Shown in pieces: positions 22,836-32,607 of a stretch of 64,000 nt of DNA. A program made the translations under genes and the position numbers. The stretch is from Helicobacter sp. 11S02596-1 (GTDB taxonomy: Bacteria; Campylobacterota; Campylobacteria; Campylobacterales; Helicobacteraceae). The stretch covers positions 232,749-296,748 of the forward strand of contig NZ_MLAM01000001.1 in the NCBI RefSeq assembly GCF_002272825.1. Direction: 5' to 3'. Under the pieces are notes generated by a model. That model had not been told where the DNA came from, made no database searches, and saw only the letters and a list, made by a program, of their open reading frames with translations. How positions within the stretch are numbered: position 1 is the first letter of the stretch; each line of letters begins with the position of its first letter.

Positions 22836-24167
22836 ATGAACCACCAAACCATCGCCATTATCGGGCTGGGTTATGTCGGGCTACCTCTAGCGCTTGAATT
22901 TGGGAAGCGCTACCCCACGATAGGCTTTGATGTGAATGCCAAGCGAATCTGTGAGCTAAAAAATCGCCACGATAGCAATCTCCAAGCCAGCGATGAGGAT
23001 TTTTTAAAGGCAAAATTTTTGCGTTTTTGCCACGAAGAAGACGGCATTCAAGACGCCCAAATCTATATCATCGCTGTGCCTACGCCTATCGATACTTACA
23101 AAAAACCCGATATTAGCGCATTGTTAAACGCCTCAAGTCTTGTGGGGAAATTTCTAAAAATCGGTGATATTGTCATCTATGAATCCACCACCTACCCGAC
23201 TTGCACGGAGCAAAATTGCGTGCCTGTGCTGGAGGCAACGAGCGGTTTGGTTTATAATCAAGATTTTTTCGTGGGCTACTCACCCGAACGTATCAACCCC
23301 GGAGACCGCCAAAACACGCTCACCAACATCGTCAAAATCACCTCAGGTAGCACGCCAGCTGCCGCAAAACAAATCGATGCGCTCTATGCGTCCATCATCA
23401 CCGCAGGCACGCACCTTGCCCCATCTATCAAGGTCGCAGAAGCCACCAAAGCCATCGAAAATGCCCAGCGAGACATCAATATCGCCTTGATGAACGAACT
23501 GGCTATCATCTTTGAACGCCTAGGAATCGACACGCAAGATGTCTTGGAAGCCGCACGCACGAAGTGGAATTTTTTGCCATTCACCCCCGGTCTTGTGGGC
23601 GGGCATTGTATCGGCGTGGATCCCTACTACCTCATCCATATCGCCGCTTCGTTTGGCTATCACCCCAAAATCATCGCCACAGGGAGATATATCAATGATT
23701 TAATGCCGGCTTTCATCGCCCAAAAAATGGTAAAACTCCTCTCAAAAAATGCCATCCCCGCACTCAATGCCAATATTTTGATACTCGGTGTCACATTCAA
23801 AGAAAACTGCCCAGATATTCGCAATTCCAAAATCCCTGAAGTCAGGCAGGAATTGCTTGATTTTGGTTGCAATGTCGCTATCTATGACCCGCTCGCAGAC
23901 AAAAATGAAGTAAAGAAAATTTATGGCTTTGAGATGTTAGACACACCCGTTTGGGCAGAGCAAGAAGCGGGCAAAAAAACATCTAGCGAAACAACCAAAG
24001 CAACAATGATAGAAAAAACAGGCAAAAAAACCCGTTATGATGGGATTATCCTTGCAGTCGCACACAAAAGTTTTGAAACCATCAACCCGCACGAATTGCT
24101 CGGTGAAAACGGCGTGATTTATGACCTCAAAGGCTTTTTTGGGCGCAAGGCGCACGCAAGATTGTAG
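22836..24167 (+). CDS. WbpA-type UDP-GlcNAc 6-dehydrogenase
   Basis: A 443-aa UDP-sugar dehydrogenase: IAIIGLGYVGLPLALEFG (NAD site), AVPTPIDTYKKPDI, VIYESTTYPTCTE, YSPERINPGDRQ, EATKAIENAQRDINIALMNEL and the catalytic Cys in GLVGGHCIGVDPYYL. It oxidises UDP-GlcNAc to UDP-GlcNAcA, the entry step of the WbpB/E/D/I route. The start follows AAAGGAAAACA. There is an extra poorly conserved stretch at ~residues 375-395 (QEAGKKTSSETTKATMIEKTGKK). Its separation from the other four pathway genes by a repeat suggests that it once lay in one continuous operon. The close relative WecC (UDP-ManNAc dehydrogenase) is less likely from the sequence style. Confidence 0.88.
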   Translation: MNHQTIAIIGLGYVGLPLALEFGKRYPTIGFDVNAKRICELKNRHDSNLQASDEDFLKAKFLRFCHEEDGIQDAQIYIIAVPTPIDTYKKPDISALLNASSLVGKFLKIGDIVIYESTTYPTCTEQNCVPVLEATSGLVYNQDFFVGYSPERINPGDRQNTLTNIVKITSGSTPAAAKQIDALYASIITAGTHLAPSIKVAEATKAIENAQRDINIALMNELAIIFERLGIDTQDVLEAARTKWNFLPFTPGLVGGHCIGVDPYYLIHIAASFGYHPKIIATGRYINDLMPAFIAQKMVKLLSKNAIPALNANILILGVTFKENCPDIRNSKIPEVRQELLDFGCNVAIYDPLADKNEVKKIYGFEMLDTPVWAEQEAGKKTSSETTKATMIEKTGKKTRYDGIILAVAHKSFETINPHELLGENGVIYDLKGFFGRKAHARL

Positions 24168-24195
24168 GCTAAAACCATTGATTTTAAGGCTTTTG

Positions 24196-24216
24196 CCATC
24201 GATTTACGATGGGGTT
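24196..24216 (+). terminator. Weak candidate terminator after the glycan locus
   Basis: CCATCG-ATTTA-CGATGG (24196-24212) followed by GGTTTT, 29 nt after the WbpA-like gene. The stem is only 6 bp and the T run short, so this is tentative. Confidence 0.4.
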
Positions 24217-24246
24217 TTAAGGTTTTAAAGTTAGCTTGAAATAGGC

Positions 24247-24275
24247 TTGACTTATATTTTAAAATAACTTATAAT
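24247..24275 (+). promoter_or_regulatory. Promoter of tRNA-Asn
   Basis: TTGACT at 24247-24252 and TATAAT at 24270-24275 with a 17-bp spacer, ending 31 nt before the mature tRNA 5' end. It matches the sigma-70 consensus closely. Confidence 0.75.
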
Positions 24276-24306
24276 TTCACTTCTCAAAACAAAAACCGAC
24301 AGATAT

Positions 24307-24381
24307 TCCAGATTAGCTCAGCGGTAGAGTAGGCGGCTGTTAACCGCTTGGTCGTAGGTTCGAATCCTACATCTGGAGCCA
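24307..24381 (+). tRNA. tRNA-Asn (GTT)
   Basis: The acceptor stem TCCAGAT pairs with ATCTGGA, followed by discriminator G and an encoded CCA (24379-24381). The D arm is AGCTCAGCGGTAGAGT, the anticodon loop CTGTTAA with GTT, and the T arm GTAGGTTCGAATCCTAC. All stems are intact. A decayed copy lies at 24586-24670. Confidence 0.97.
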
Positions 24382-24416
24382 CATTTACTTTTTTTCCTAT
24401 CTTTTCATTATATATT

Positions 24417-24543
24417 ATTACTTTTTAGAACCTTTCAGATTCACTATTTACGATGTTTTAGGTGATTTTTGTAAAAATAATTTACGTATCATAATATATA
24501 CAAATTTGAAAAAATGGTTACTAAAGTGGTTACTTTTTTGATA
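24417..24543 (+). repeat. 127-bp perfect direct repeat, copy 1, downstream of tRNA-Asn
   Basis: Base-for-base identical to 24671-24797. It contains GGTTACTAAAGTGGTTAC near its end and no credible ORF. It follows the true tRNA, while the second copy follows the tRNA remnant, so tRNA plus flank were duplicated as a unit. Confidence 0.9.
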
Positions 24544-24585
24544 CAACCTTGTAATGTCTTATTCTTGCAACCACTTGAGATGATT

Positions 24586-24670
24586 ATTCCGATTAGCACC
24601 AGATAGCATTTATAAATGTTTCCATAAATTCAAATTGGTCATAAGTTCGTATCCTACATCTGCCACCACC
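24586..24670 (+). pseudogene. Decayed tRNA-Asn copy
   Basis: ATTCC-GATTAGC at the 5' side and TTGGTC..GTTCG.ATCCTACATCTG..CCACC at the 3' side align with the true tRNA-Asn, but the anticodon arm is gone and the T stem no longer pairs. It is a tandem-duplication remnant or an old attachment-site scar of an integrated element. Confidence 0.65.
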
Positions 24671-24797
24671 ATTACTTTTTAGAACCTTTCAGATTCACTA
24701 TTTACGATGTTTTAGGTGATTTTTGTAAAAATAATTTACGTATCATAATATATACAAATTTGAAAAAATGGTTACTAAAGTGGTTACTTTTTTGATA
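24671..24797 (+). repeat. 127-bp perfect direct repeat, copy 2
   Basis: Identical to 24417-24543 and starts directly after the tRNA-Asn remnant. The rest of the gap to 25064 shows no gene apart from a degenerate repeat element. Confidence 0.9.
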
Positions 24798-24978
24798 GAT
24801 AGGCGATTTTGATAGTTTTTGCCACCCTTGCCACCGACTTTCTTGCGACTTTTGGAGTGATATTTACCCAACACATTAATGCCAGATCGAGTCGATATAA
24901 ACACAAATTTTAAATCCCAAACTCTATAAATAAAATTTTATTTTTTCTGGATTCTGATATAATTTTATAGATTTTTGG

Positions 24979-25045
24979 CTCGATTCACGTTGTGAATCTA
25001 AAAGACCACTCGCGCGAACTTAGCCTATCAACGGGCGGGTCAGCT
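24979..25045 (-). repeat. Degenerate modular hairpin repeat
   Basis: CTCGATTCAC-GTT-GTGAATCTAAAAGACCACT corresponds, on the minus strand, to the last hairpin plus the GGTCTTCAG linker of the repeat family, and CGAACTTAG and ATCAACGGG follow in degraded form. The stem GATTCAC/GTGAATC is perfect while the linker has decayed. Confidence 0.55.
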
Positions 25046-25064
25046 TCATTTCTAAAGGAAAAAT

Positions 25065-25505
25065 ATGCAAACAATTTACCCCTTTGTCCTCACTATCCAT
25101 TTGATTTGTGCGATCATCTTTTTAGGATATTTGTTTTTTGATGTTTTTATTTTCCCAAATATCGAAAAAAAATTCGGGATCAAAATAGCCAAAAAGGCTG
25201 GCAATGCTATAGGGGAAAGGGGCACAAAGATTATGCCTATCTGTGTTTTGTTGCTCATCTTAACCGGTGGGATGATGATAAGCAGTTACATCGGCAAAGA
25301 TATGGGTTATTTCAACTCAAATCTCCAAAAGTTTCTTATACTAAAAGTAATATTTGCACTTGGTATTTTTATAATGGTTTTTATTTCTTTAAGTTATAAA
25401 TTTATCTTGAAAAAACCCAGCCCCATAGGTAAAATCATTCATCCCGTAGCGCTTTTGTTAGGATTTTTCATCGTCGTTTTGGCAAAAATGATGTTTTATG
25501 CCTGA
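25065..25505 (+). CDS. Small integral membrane protein (four predicted TM segments)
   Basis: A 146-aa protein starting after AAAGGAAAAAT. Hydrophobic segments lie at about residues 5-27, 57-75, 90-110 and 124-143, separated by short basic loops (KKFGIKIAKKAGNAIGERG; YKFILKKPSP). His11 and His125 in membrane segments recall CopD-like or other haem/copper-binding four-helix membrane proteins, but I cannot assign a family with confidence. It stands alone between the tRNA region and the converging prmC gene. No signal peptide separate from the first membrane helix is seen. Confidence 0.65.
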   Translation: MQTIYPFVLTIHLICAIIFLGYLFFDVFIFPNIEKKFGIKIAKKAGNAIGERGTKIMPICVLLLILTGGMMISSYIGKDMGYFNSNLQKFLILKVIFALGIFIMVFISLSYKFILKKPSPIGKIIHPVALLLGFFIVVLAKMMFYA

Positions 25506-25541
25506 AAGCCAAGCTATCAAAAAAATATGACAAATGCGAAG

Positions 25542-26390
25542 CTAGTTTTTAAGCTCAGCAACAAACCCCCGATCTAGCCCGTTATAATCCTGATAAAAAT
25601 CACCCTGATACCCAAATGCCAAAAGGCAGGCTTCCAAGCGTTCTTTTTGGTCATAGCCCATCTCACAAGCCAAAAATCGAATCCCTCTTTGCGCCCCAAA
25701 TTCGATGATGGATTGCAACACTTCATCACCCACAACCCCGCCAAACAAAGCGGTGTCTGGCTCATAACGCACATTTTTTGGCAATGCGTAATCATTGGCG
25801 ATATAAGGTGGATTGGAAACCAAAAGCTCGGGCGATTTTTGCACACCTCCCAACAGATCTGCACACACCAAATCAATGCGGTCTTTGAGATTATTACCTA
25901 CCCCAAAGGCATTGAGATTGATTTGTGCGACTGCAAGGGCTTCTTCTGAAATATCGCTCGCAATGATGGAAATATCTGGGCACAAAAGCGCAAGCATAAT
26001 CGCAATCGCCCCACTCCCTGTGCCTATCTCACCAATGTCAGAAATCCCCTCCGACACAATCAATGCTTGGACTTTTTGGACCAACAACTCCGTTTCTGGT
26101 CTAGGAATCAAAACCCGATTATCGACATAAAATGTCTCACCAAAAAAATTCGCCCTCCCAACGATATATTCGATGGGTTCGCCTTGACTTCGCCGATGGA
26201 CACATTCCATCAGTTTATCAAAATCGCTTGGTTTGATCTTGCGTTCGCCCCACGTATGCAACCATTCACGCGTAGTATCTAGCACAAAGCCCAAAAGCAT
26301 TTCCGCCTCAAGACTTACACGAATCTCCGAACCAAACTCAGAATGTAAAAGCTCTCTTTTAGCGTATTGGAGGGCTTTTAGGATATTCAA
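25542..26390 (-). CDS. prmC: Peptide chain release factor N5-glutamine methyltransferase PrmC
   Basis: A 282-aa enzyme that methylates the GGQ glutamine of RF1/RF2 using SAM. Residues ~1-75 are the helical release-factor-binding domain. The catalytic domain has YIVGRANFFGETFYVD, VLIPRPETE (the PRxET signature), IGEIGTGSGAIAI (motif I) and VSNPPYI (the NPPY motif that holds the glutamine). Length is normal. Its start lies next to the stop of the upstream M48 protease gene, so the two are one transcript. Confidence 0.95.
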   Translation of the reverse strand: MNILKALQYAKRELLHSEFGSEIRVSLEAEMLLGFVLDTTREWLHTWGERKIKPSDFDKLMECVHRRSQGEPIEYIVGRANFFGETFYVDNRVLIPRPETELLVQKVQALIVSEGISDIGEIGTGSGAIAIMLALLCPDISIIASDISEEALAVAQINLNAFGVGNNLKDRIDLVCADLLGGVQKSPELLVSNPPYIANDYALPKNVRYEPDTALFGGVVGDEVLQSIIEFGAQRGIRFLACEMGYDQKERLEACLLAFGYQGDFYQDYNGLDRGFVAELKN

Positions 26391-26391
26391 T

Positions 26392-27606
26392 TCATTTCTC
26401 CATATGATAATCTAATGCCTCAAGCCGTTTGAGTAGTGGCGGGTGGGTGTAGTAGAAAAATATATACGCAGGGTGCGAACAAGGGAATGCCTTGTTTTCA
26501 TTCACGATACGTATCAAGGCTTCTGCCAAAGAATATTTGCTCGTCAAACTCGCGCCAAATTCATCGGCTCGGTATTCAGCCTTGCGACTAAAAAACCCCA
26601 TAACTGGCATTGCCAAAAACGAAATCACTGGGCTAATAAGGAGCAAAAATGTAATCGTAGCCGCAGGGTTTGCTGGCACACCCATCGCCTCAAAAATACT
26701 TTGCGGGAGATTCCCTACGATAAAAAAGACGATAAACAAAAGAACCCCGACTATTAAAATATTTTTCAAAATATCTTTATGCTTGAAATGCCCCAATTCG
26801 TGTCCCAAAATCGAGAGCAATCCCTCTTGAGAGACTTTTTGGAGCAATGTATCAAATAGGACCACCCGCTTGGATTTGCCCAACCCACCAAAATACGCAT
26901 TCAGCCTGCCATCTCGCTTGCTGGCATCCACGATGAAAATCCCGCTACTTTTAAAGCCCACTTTCACCATCATCGCTTCGATTTTTTCTCTCAAAACATC
27001 ATCATTTAGCGGGGTGAATTTATTAAAAATCGGGGCAATCAAGATAGGATAAAGCACATTAGTCAAGATAGCAAAAGCAAAAATCAAAACAAAACCCGCA
27101 AACCACCAATACGAAAAATGATCCATCACAACAAGCAACAAAAACACGATAATCCCCCCGATAACGAGCAACATCGCAAACCCCTTGATGGTGTCTTTGA
27201 TAAACAATCCCAAGGTGCTTTTGCTAAAGCCAAATTTTTTATCAAGGACCATTGTCGTATAAAAACCTATCGGCAGAGAAATCACAGACCCTACGCACAA
27301 AAATACCAAAACAAAACATAAAGAACGGATGGTTTCAGAAAAATCAAGCGAGTTAAGGAAATTTCCAAGCATCCAAAAGCCAATAGTAACCCAAAACAAA
27401 AAAACGATAAATTCAATCACGCTCGAAATGATGGAGACTTTCAACTTTGCGAGTGAATATTCGCCGGCTTCACGATAATCTTTTGGCGACAAAATTACTG
27501 GGGGTTGCTCCATCCTAAACCGAATATACCGAAACTGCAGACAAGCCAAAATAATGCTTGGCAGTGTATAAAAAACACCAAATATCAAAGCTAATAAATA
27601 AAGCAT
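26392..27606 (-). CDS. M48 family zinc metalloprotease (Ste24/CAAX-protease-like)
   Basis: A ~404-aa membrane protease. N-terminal and central hydrophobic segments lie at about 1-20, 60-85, 100-120, 145-165 and 170-195. The zinc site is LGHELGHFKHKD (HExxH), followed by two further membrane helices and the third ligand Glu in EYRADEFGAS. A Ste24-like layout with several helices before the HExxH fits cleavage of membrane or exported proteins at the inner membrane. ATG 27606 is used; a TTG at 27618 is an alternative, and neither has an ideal ribosome site. It is co-transcribed with prmC and diverges from pyrG. Confidence 0.9.
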   Translation of the reverse strand: MLYLLALIFGVFYTLPSIILACLQFRYIRFRMEQPPVILSPKDYREAGEYSLAKLKVSIISSVIEFIVFLFWVTIGFWMLGNFLNSLDFSETIRSLCFVLVFLCVGSVISLPIGFYTTMVLDKKFGFSKSTLGLFIKDTIKGFAMLLVIGGIIVFLLLVVMDHFSYWWFAGFVLIFAFAILTNVLYPILIAPIFNKFTPLNDDVLREKIEAMMVKVGFKSSGIFIVDASKRDGRLNAYFGGLGKSKRVVLFDTLLQKVSQEGLLSILGHELGHFKHKDILKNILIVGVLLFIVFFIVGNLPQSIFEAMGVPANPAATITFLLLISPVISFLAMPVMGFFSRKAEYRADEFGASLTSKYSLAEALIRIVNENKAFPCSHPAYIFFYYTHPPLLKRLEALDYHMEK

Positions 27607-27728
27607 CCTACCACCCAATATTTTTTAAATGAGATGAATTTTACATTAAAAGCATAAATCTAACCGAAATTAAATCACTTTTAACCGCATTTTGACTAAG
27701 ATACTGCAAAAATTTCGTGAGAAAAACA

Positions 27729-29360
27729 ATGAAACAAACAAAATATATATTCGTTACTGGCGGGGTGCTAAGCTCGCTTGGAAAAGGCATATCCTCATCT
27801 TCGATCGCCACATTGTTGCAACATTCAGGCTTTGAAGTCTCGATTTTAAAAATCGATCCATATATCAATGTCGATCCCGGCACGATGAGCCCCCTAGAGC
27901 ACGGCGAAGTATTTGTTACATTTGATGGGGCAGAGACCGACCTTGACATCGGGCATTACGAAAGATTTTTGAATAAAAATTTCTCCAAACAAAATAACTT
28001 CACCACCGGGCAAATCTATCTCTCTGTGATCGAAAACGAACGCCACGGCAAGTATCTAGGCAAAACGATCCAAATCGTCCCTCACATCGTCGATGAAATC
28101 AAAAATCGGATCAAAGTCGCTGGGATAGGGAGTGATTTTTTGATTATTGAGCTTGGTGGCACTGTCGGGGATATGGAGGGAATGCCGTATTTAGAGGCAA
28201 TGCGCCAGATGAAGCACGAGCTTGGGGGCGATTTGGTTATTAGCATTCACGTTACCCTTATCCCGCTGATCAAGGCTGCTGGAGAACTCAAAACCAAGCC
28301 AACCCAGCACTCAGTCCAAGAACTCAGGCGCATTGGGATTTCCCCGCAAATCATTTTGGCACGCTGTGAAAAGCCCCTCAGCAAGGAACTCAAAAAAAAG
28401 CTCGCTTTGAGTTGCGATGTCGATGATGATAGCGTGATTGTCGCTGAAGATGCCGAAAGCATTTACAAATGCCCGATGAATTTCCTCAAAGAAGATATCC
28501 TCACCCCGATTGCTAGGCGATTCAAACTTGGCGAGCTCAAGCCCAAAATGGATGAATGGGACATATTAGTCAAAAAAATCATCTCCCCAAAAGATGCAAT
28601 CACCATCGGATTTGTCGGTAAATATCTCAGCCTCAAAGAATCTTATAAATCCCTCATAGAAGCCCTCACGCACGCTGGGGCAAATACCGATGTGGGCGTG
28701 CATATCAAATGGATTGATAGCGAAACGCTTTCTTCTGAAACCATTTTAGAACTCCAAGATGTCGATGGGATACTCATACCAGGCGGGTTTGGAGAAAGGG
28801 GCGTGCGGGGCAAAATCGAAGCGATCAAATACGCTAGAGAAAACAAAATCCCGTTTTTGGGGATCTGTCTGGGAATGCAACTCTCCATCATCGAATTTGC
28901 CCAAAACGTCTTGGGAATCCCTGATGCCAATTCCACAGAATTTGACGCTCAAACCAAAAACCCGGTTGTGTATTTGATTGAGGATTTTATCGACCAGCAA
29001 GGCAAAGAACAGATCCGCACCCACCAATCCCCGATGGGCGGGACAATGCGACTGGGTGAATACGAATGCAATATCGCACCAAACACCAAACTAGCCCGTG
29101 CCTACCACAACCAACGCACCATCAAAGAACGCCATCGCCACCGATATGAAGCCAATCCTAAATACAAAAAAAATCTCGAAGACAATGGGATGATCATCAG
29201 CGGGGAATCCCCAAATGGGCTGATTGAAGCGATAGAAATCAGCGATCATCCCTTTTTTGTCGCCGTGCAGTTCCACCCCGAATTTACCTCCAGATTGCAA
29301 AATCCCAACCCCATCATCTTGGAATTTGTCAAAAAAACATTGACATTACAAAATAAATGA
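27729..29360 (+). CDS. pyrG: CTP synthase
   Basis: A 543-aa enzyme that makes CTP from UTP, ATP and glutamine. The synthase domain starts with [16 protein letters not shown] and has [15 protein letters not shown] and DIGHYERF. The glutaminase domain holds [12 protein letters not shown], the nucleophile in FLGICLGMQ and the final HPEF. ATG 27729 is preferred to GTG 27717 because it matches the usual N-terminus. The stop overlaps the recJ start by four nt (ATGA). CTP is also the donor used by the cytidylyltransferase domain of the phosphonate gene, though this is a housekeeping gene. Confidence 0.97.
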   Translation: MKQTKYIFVTGGVLSSLGKGISSSSIATLLQHSGFEVSILKIDPYINVDPGTMSPLEHGEVFVTFDGAETDLDIGHYERFLNKNFSKQNNFTTGQIYLSVIENERHGKYLGKTIQIVPHIVDEIKNRIKVAGIGSDFLIIELGGTVGDMEGMPYLEAMRQMKHELGGDLVISIHVTLIPLIKAAGELKTKPTQHSVQELRRIGISPQIILARCEKPLSKELKKKLALSCDVDDDSVIVAEDAESIYKCPMNFLKEDILTPIARRFKLGELKPKMDEWDILVKKIISPKDAITIGFVGKYLSLKESYKSLIEALTHAGANTDVGVHIKWIDSETLSSETILELQDVDGILIPGGFGERGVRGKIEAIKYARENKIPFLGICLGMQLSIIEFAQNVLGIPDANSTEFDAQTKNPVVYLIEDFIDQQGKEQIRTHQSPMGGTMRLGEYECNIAPNTKLARAYHNQRTIKERHRHRYEANPKYKKNLEDNGMIISGESPNGLIEAIEISDHPFFVAVQFHPEFTSRLQNPNPIILEFVKKTLTLQNK

Positions 29361-30925
29361 ATTTTATCAGCAAACAAGAGATAGAAAATGCCCTTTCAAG
29401 GCGCTTTAGAGATGATAGATTCACTTCATTGCAACAACTCCCTCACCCCTATGAACTCAAAGACGCCAAAAAAGCTGCCGCCCTCATCACAAAAGCCATC
29501 AAAAAAAATCAAAAAATCCTTGTCGTAGGGGATTACGATGTCGATGGTATCACATCTTGCGTGATTATGGCACGATTTTTTCGGCTCATTGGCTACCAAA
29601 ACTTTGCCTACATTATCCCCAATCGCTTCAATGATGGCTATGGTATCAGCAAAACCATCGTAGAAAAAAATCCCGCCGAGCTTGTCATCACCGTCGATAA
29701 TGGTATCAGTGCGTTTGAAACCGGAGAATACTGCAAAAAGCACCATATCCCTTTTATCATCACCGATCACCACACCATCAAAGACAAGCTCCCCACCGCT
29801 GATGCGATCATCAATCCCCAACAAACCGATTGCCCCTTTCCCCAAAAAGAAGTCTGCGGGGCAACGCTCGCTTGGTATCTCTGCAATGCTATCAAGCTAG
29901 AAATGGGGCTAGAGATTTCGCTCTCTGGGTTGCTTGATTTGGTCTGTATCGCCACGATTGCCGATATGATGCCACTACTTAAAATCAACAAAATCCTTGT
30001 AAAAGCCGGGCTAAAAAAATTCATCACTTCGCCCTTAGCACCCAACCAAATACTCAAAAACTTTGTTAAAACCAAAACGCTGACCGCCCAAGACATCGCC
30101 TACTCTATCGCCCCGCTCATCAATAGTTCGGGGAGAATGGGTGATGGGAATCTTGCAGCAAGATTCTTGCTCGCTAATGATGAAAAAACCGCCCAAAGCC
30201 TTTTTTTGGAGCTTAAAGCGCTCAATGAAGCCAGAAAACAAACCGCACAAAATATCCTTGAACTCGCACAAAATACGCCACTAGTGGGAAAAAACTGCGT
30301 CATCGCCTATGGCAAAGATTGGCACGAAGGCGTTCTTGGCATTGTCGCTGCCAATCTTGCCAACACCCACCACAAGCCCGCCATTGTGCTGAGCCAAAAA
30401 GATAACACCCTCAAAGGTAGCGCACGTAGCTATGGCGATATTAATCTGATCGGAGCGCTCCAAGCACATTCGGGCTATTTCACGCAATTTGGCGGGCACG
30501 CCAAAGCCGTTGGCCTGCAAATCGAACACAAAAATCTGGAATCATTTTTTGAAGCTTTCAGGGATTTTGAAATGCCCCGTTTAAAAGAAAAAGAGCCTGA
30601 TGAGGATTTGGGTATCTTAGACCCTTGTGATATTGATGATGAACTCCTTAGCATATTGGAGCGATTTGAACCCTATGGGCAGGGCAACCCACAGCCAAGC
30701 TTTTTGTGCGAAAACCTCACCATTACATCCGCTAAAAACCTCAAATCACGCCACCAGCAGTTGGAATTTCATATCGCTTCACGCAAACAAAAAGCGATGG
30801 CGTTTTTTTGCGAAACATTCTATCAAGCCAATGACGCAGTCAATATCCGCTTCAATCTCCAACGAGATGGCTTCAGCAATGCCCCGCTAATGATTTTAAA
30901 AACCATCATAAAATGCCCTTTGTAA
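29357..30925 (+). CDS. recJ: Single-stranded-DNA-specific exonuclease RecJ
   Basis: A 522-aa DHH-family 5'-3' exonuclease of recombination and mismatch repair. Motifs are [36 protein letters not shown] (DHH), [11 protein letters not shown] and [10 protein letters not shown] in the DHHA1 domain. It is coupled to pyrG through an ATGA overlap and overlaps the following pseudouridine synthase gene by 13 nt. Length is somewhat short compared with E. coli RecJ, as is normal in this group. Confidence 0.95.
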   Translation: MNFISKQEIENALSRRFRDDRFTSLQQLPHPYELKDAKKAAALITKAIKKNQKILVVGDYDVDGITSCVIMARFFRLIGYQNFAYIIPNRFNDGYGISKTIVEKNPAELVITVDNGISAFETGEYCKKHHIPFIITDHHTIKDKLPTADAIINPQQTDCPFPQKEVCGATLAWYLCNAIKLEMGLEISLSGLLDLVCIATIADMMPLLKINKILVKAGLKKFITSPLAPNQILKNFVKTKTLTAQDIAYSIAPLINSSGRMGDGNLAARFLLANDEKTAQSLFLELKALNEARKQTAQNILELAQNTPLVGKNCVIAYGKDWHEGVLGIVAANLANTHHKPAIVLSQKDNTLKGSARSYGDINLIGALQAHSGYFTQFGGHAKAVGLQIEHKNLESFFEAFRDFEMPRLKEKEPDEDLGILDPCDIDDELLSILERFEPYGQGNPQPSFLCENLTITSAKNLKSRHQQLEFHIASRKQKAMAFFCETFYQANDAVNIRFNLQRDGFSNAPLMILKTIIKCPL

Positions 30926-31845
30926 CCAAAGATTTCACGCTCCATTCCCCCAAAAAATCCTTTTTGTTCGTGATGGAAGTGCTAGGTTGCACGCAAAAAG
31001 AAGCCCAAAGGCATTTAGACAAACAACGCCTCAGGCAAAACAATCTCCCTATCGGAAAATCCCAAACCATCGCAGGAAACGTTACGCTGACATATTTTAG
31101 CCCCACTCTTGTGAAGCTTGAGCCGATTTTTGTTACGCCGTTTTTTGCCATCTATGACAAACCGCCCAAAATGCTCATCCACCCAAAGGGCTATTTTGAA
31201 CACCTTACGCTTTCTGATGCGTTCAAATCAGACTTTGGAAAAGAGGCAAACCCCGTCCATCGGCTCGATTATGAAACCAGCGGGCTGGTGATGATTAGCA
31301 GAAAAAAGCGTTATGAAGCCTCACTCAAAGCCTTATTTGCAAAAAAACAAGTTCAAAAGCAATATTTTGCCCAAGTCCTTGGGAGGGTGCGAATGCCCCA
31401 AACCATCGATCTCCCCATCTGTGTGCCACAGCGTGCGGATAGGCATACCGATTTGGGTATCCGTTGCAAAATATCTCCCGATGGTAAAAGATCCATCACC
31501 CAAATCACGCCTATCTTCTATGATGCGCCCTCAGATACGACCTTGCTCAATGTCATCCCCATCACTGGCAGAACCCATCAAATCCGAATCCATCTCTGCC
31601 ATATCGGACACAAAATCATCGGGGATTGTCTCTATGGTGTCAGCGATGAGGTGGCTAGGGATTATTTAGCCCAAAAAAAGCAGGCTCAAGACAAAACACC
31701 GACCCTAATGTTGCACGCCCATAGCTTAAGTTTTGCCTATAATAATGTAAGCTACCACATCACAAGCAACCGCACCAAAAACACGCAATCATCACGCTTT
31801 CAAGATTTTTTACAATGGAAACGAGTTGGGGCTTTGCTCCCGTGA
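30913..31845 (+). CDS. RluA-family RNA pseudouridine synthase
   Basis: A 310-aa enzyme. The catalytic Asp lies in VHRLDYETSGLVM (residues ~116-128); PKMLIHPKG and GRTHQIRIHLCHIGH are the other family elements. An N-terminal ~85-residue segment before the catalytic domain lacks a clear S4 motif. It converts specific uridines of rRNA or tRNA to pseudouridine; the target cannot be told from sequence. The last codons and stop run directly into the repeat region, and the final GGGGCTTTGCTCCCGTGAGTGG resembles a repeat hairpin, so the C-terminus may have been altered by repeat insertion. Confidence 0.9.
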   Translation: MPFVTKDFTLHSPKKSFLFVMEVLGCTQKEAQRHLDKQRLRQNNLPIGKSQTIAGNVTLTYFSPTLVKLEPIFVTPFFAIYDKPPKMLIHPKGYFEHLTLSDAFKSDFGKEANPVHRLDYETSGLVMISRKKRYEASLKALFAKKQVQKQYFAQVLGRVRMPQTIDLPICVPQRADRHTDLGIRCKISPDGKRSITQITPIFYDAPSDTTLLNVIPITGRTHQIRIHLCHIGHKIIGDCLYGVSDEVARDYLAQKKQAQDKTPTLMLHAHSLSFAYNNVSYHITSNRTKNTQSSRFQDFLQWKRVGALLP

Positions 31846-32075
31846 GTGGTTGCTAGATTTGTTTTTAACAAACCGAGTTCAAAGCTAATAAAAACGGGCT
31901 GATGAGGCAAACGATAGCTTGACCATAACCCCATTCTTTAGGAATGGAGACAGGCTTTGCCTCTCGGTTTGGTCTTCAGATTCAGTTTAAAGAACTGAAT
32001 CGAGTAAAAAATAGATGAGCCGGTCTTCAGGTTTGTTTTCAGACAAACCGAGTGGAAAAATAATATTTTTCTTTT
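31846..32075 (+). repeat. Modular hairpin repeats, block 1
   Basis: Contains a partial hairpin (GTTTG..CAAAC), a GGGCTGATG..ATAACCCC module, TTTAGGAATGG, the small hairpin AGGCTTTGCCT, then GGTCTTCAG at 31971 with the stem GATTCAGTT/AACTGAATC, and a second GGTCTTCAG at 32022 with the stem GGTTTG/CAAACC. No protein gene is supported in this gap. Confidence 0.8.
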
Positions 32076-32099
32076 TCAACAAAAGGAGTTATCCCACCC

Positions 32100-32210
32100 C
32101 TAACCTGCCGTCTGCTATGCCCTTGCGGGCATATACGCATCGGCGTGCGAGGCTAGTGAAGCCAAGCAGTTGGCTTCACCTTTACGCCTCTCCCCCAATT
32201 AACCCACGAA
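32100..32210 (-). repeat. Large hairpin module (inverted orientation)
   Basis: Holds GCCC-TTGC-GGGC and GTGAAGCCAA-GCAG-TTGGCTTCAC inside an outer GAGGC/GCCTC pair, with the linker ATCGGCGTGCGAGGCTA. It reads on the minus strand as the same module seen on the plus strand at 22655 and 32285. A near-identical copy lies at 32608-32705. Confidence 0.75.
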
Positions 32211-32279
32211 AAGAATAAGCCTCCGTTCCTTTTCGGCTCAAATATTTATCGATGGGAGGGGAAGTCGCTTGCTTGTGTC

Positions 32280-32445
32280 CTTTAGGAACAGGAGGAGCAT
32301 TAAAAAAAGATAACTGCTTATCTTTTTTAGCTCCGCACGGCGATTGCGATGTGCGACTATCAGGAGCATACCGGACGCCCAAACCTTAATTGCTTGCCCG
32401 AAATGGTCTTCAGGTTTGCTACAAACAAACCGAGTAAGCAAAATG
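32280..32445 (+). repeat. Modular hairpin repeat, copy B
   Basis: Same linker order as copy A at 22655: AGGAGGAGC, a hairpin (AAAAGATAA-CTGC-TTATCTTTT), AGCTCCGCACGGCGATTGCG, CCTTAATTGCTTGCCCGAAA, GGTCTTCAG (32405) and a GGTTTG/CAAACC hairpin, then GAGTAAGCAAAATG. The first stem shares no sequence with copy A although both pair perfectly. Confidence 0.8.
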
Positions 32446-32590
32446 AAAACCTTAAAAACCTATTTCCAACGCACAAGCGTAGCTTGGGTGTGAAATGATT
32501 ACTTTAGGAGCGAACACCGATTCAATCGGTGGTAGCGGTCTTCAGATTCGGGCTTTAACCCGAATCGATTTCAAATTAATGAGGCTTACG
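32446..32590 (+). repeat. Modular hairpin repeat, block 2
   Basis: AAACCTTAAAAACC, an imperfect hairpin over ACGCACAAGCGTAGCTTGGG, GATTACTTTAGGAGCGAA, the stem CACCGATT/AATCGGTG, GGTCTTCAG (32537) and the stem GATTCGGG/CCCGAATC, then ATTAATGA. Confidence 0.8.
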
Positions 32591-32607
32591 CCTTTTAAGG
32601 GGAAGGG

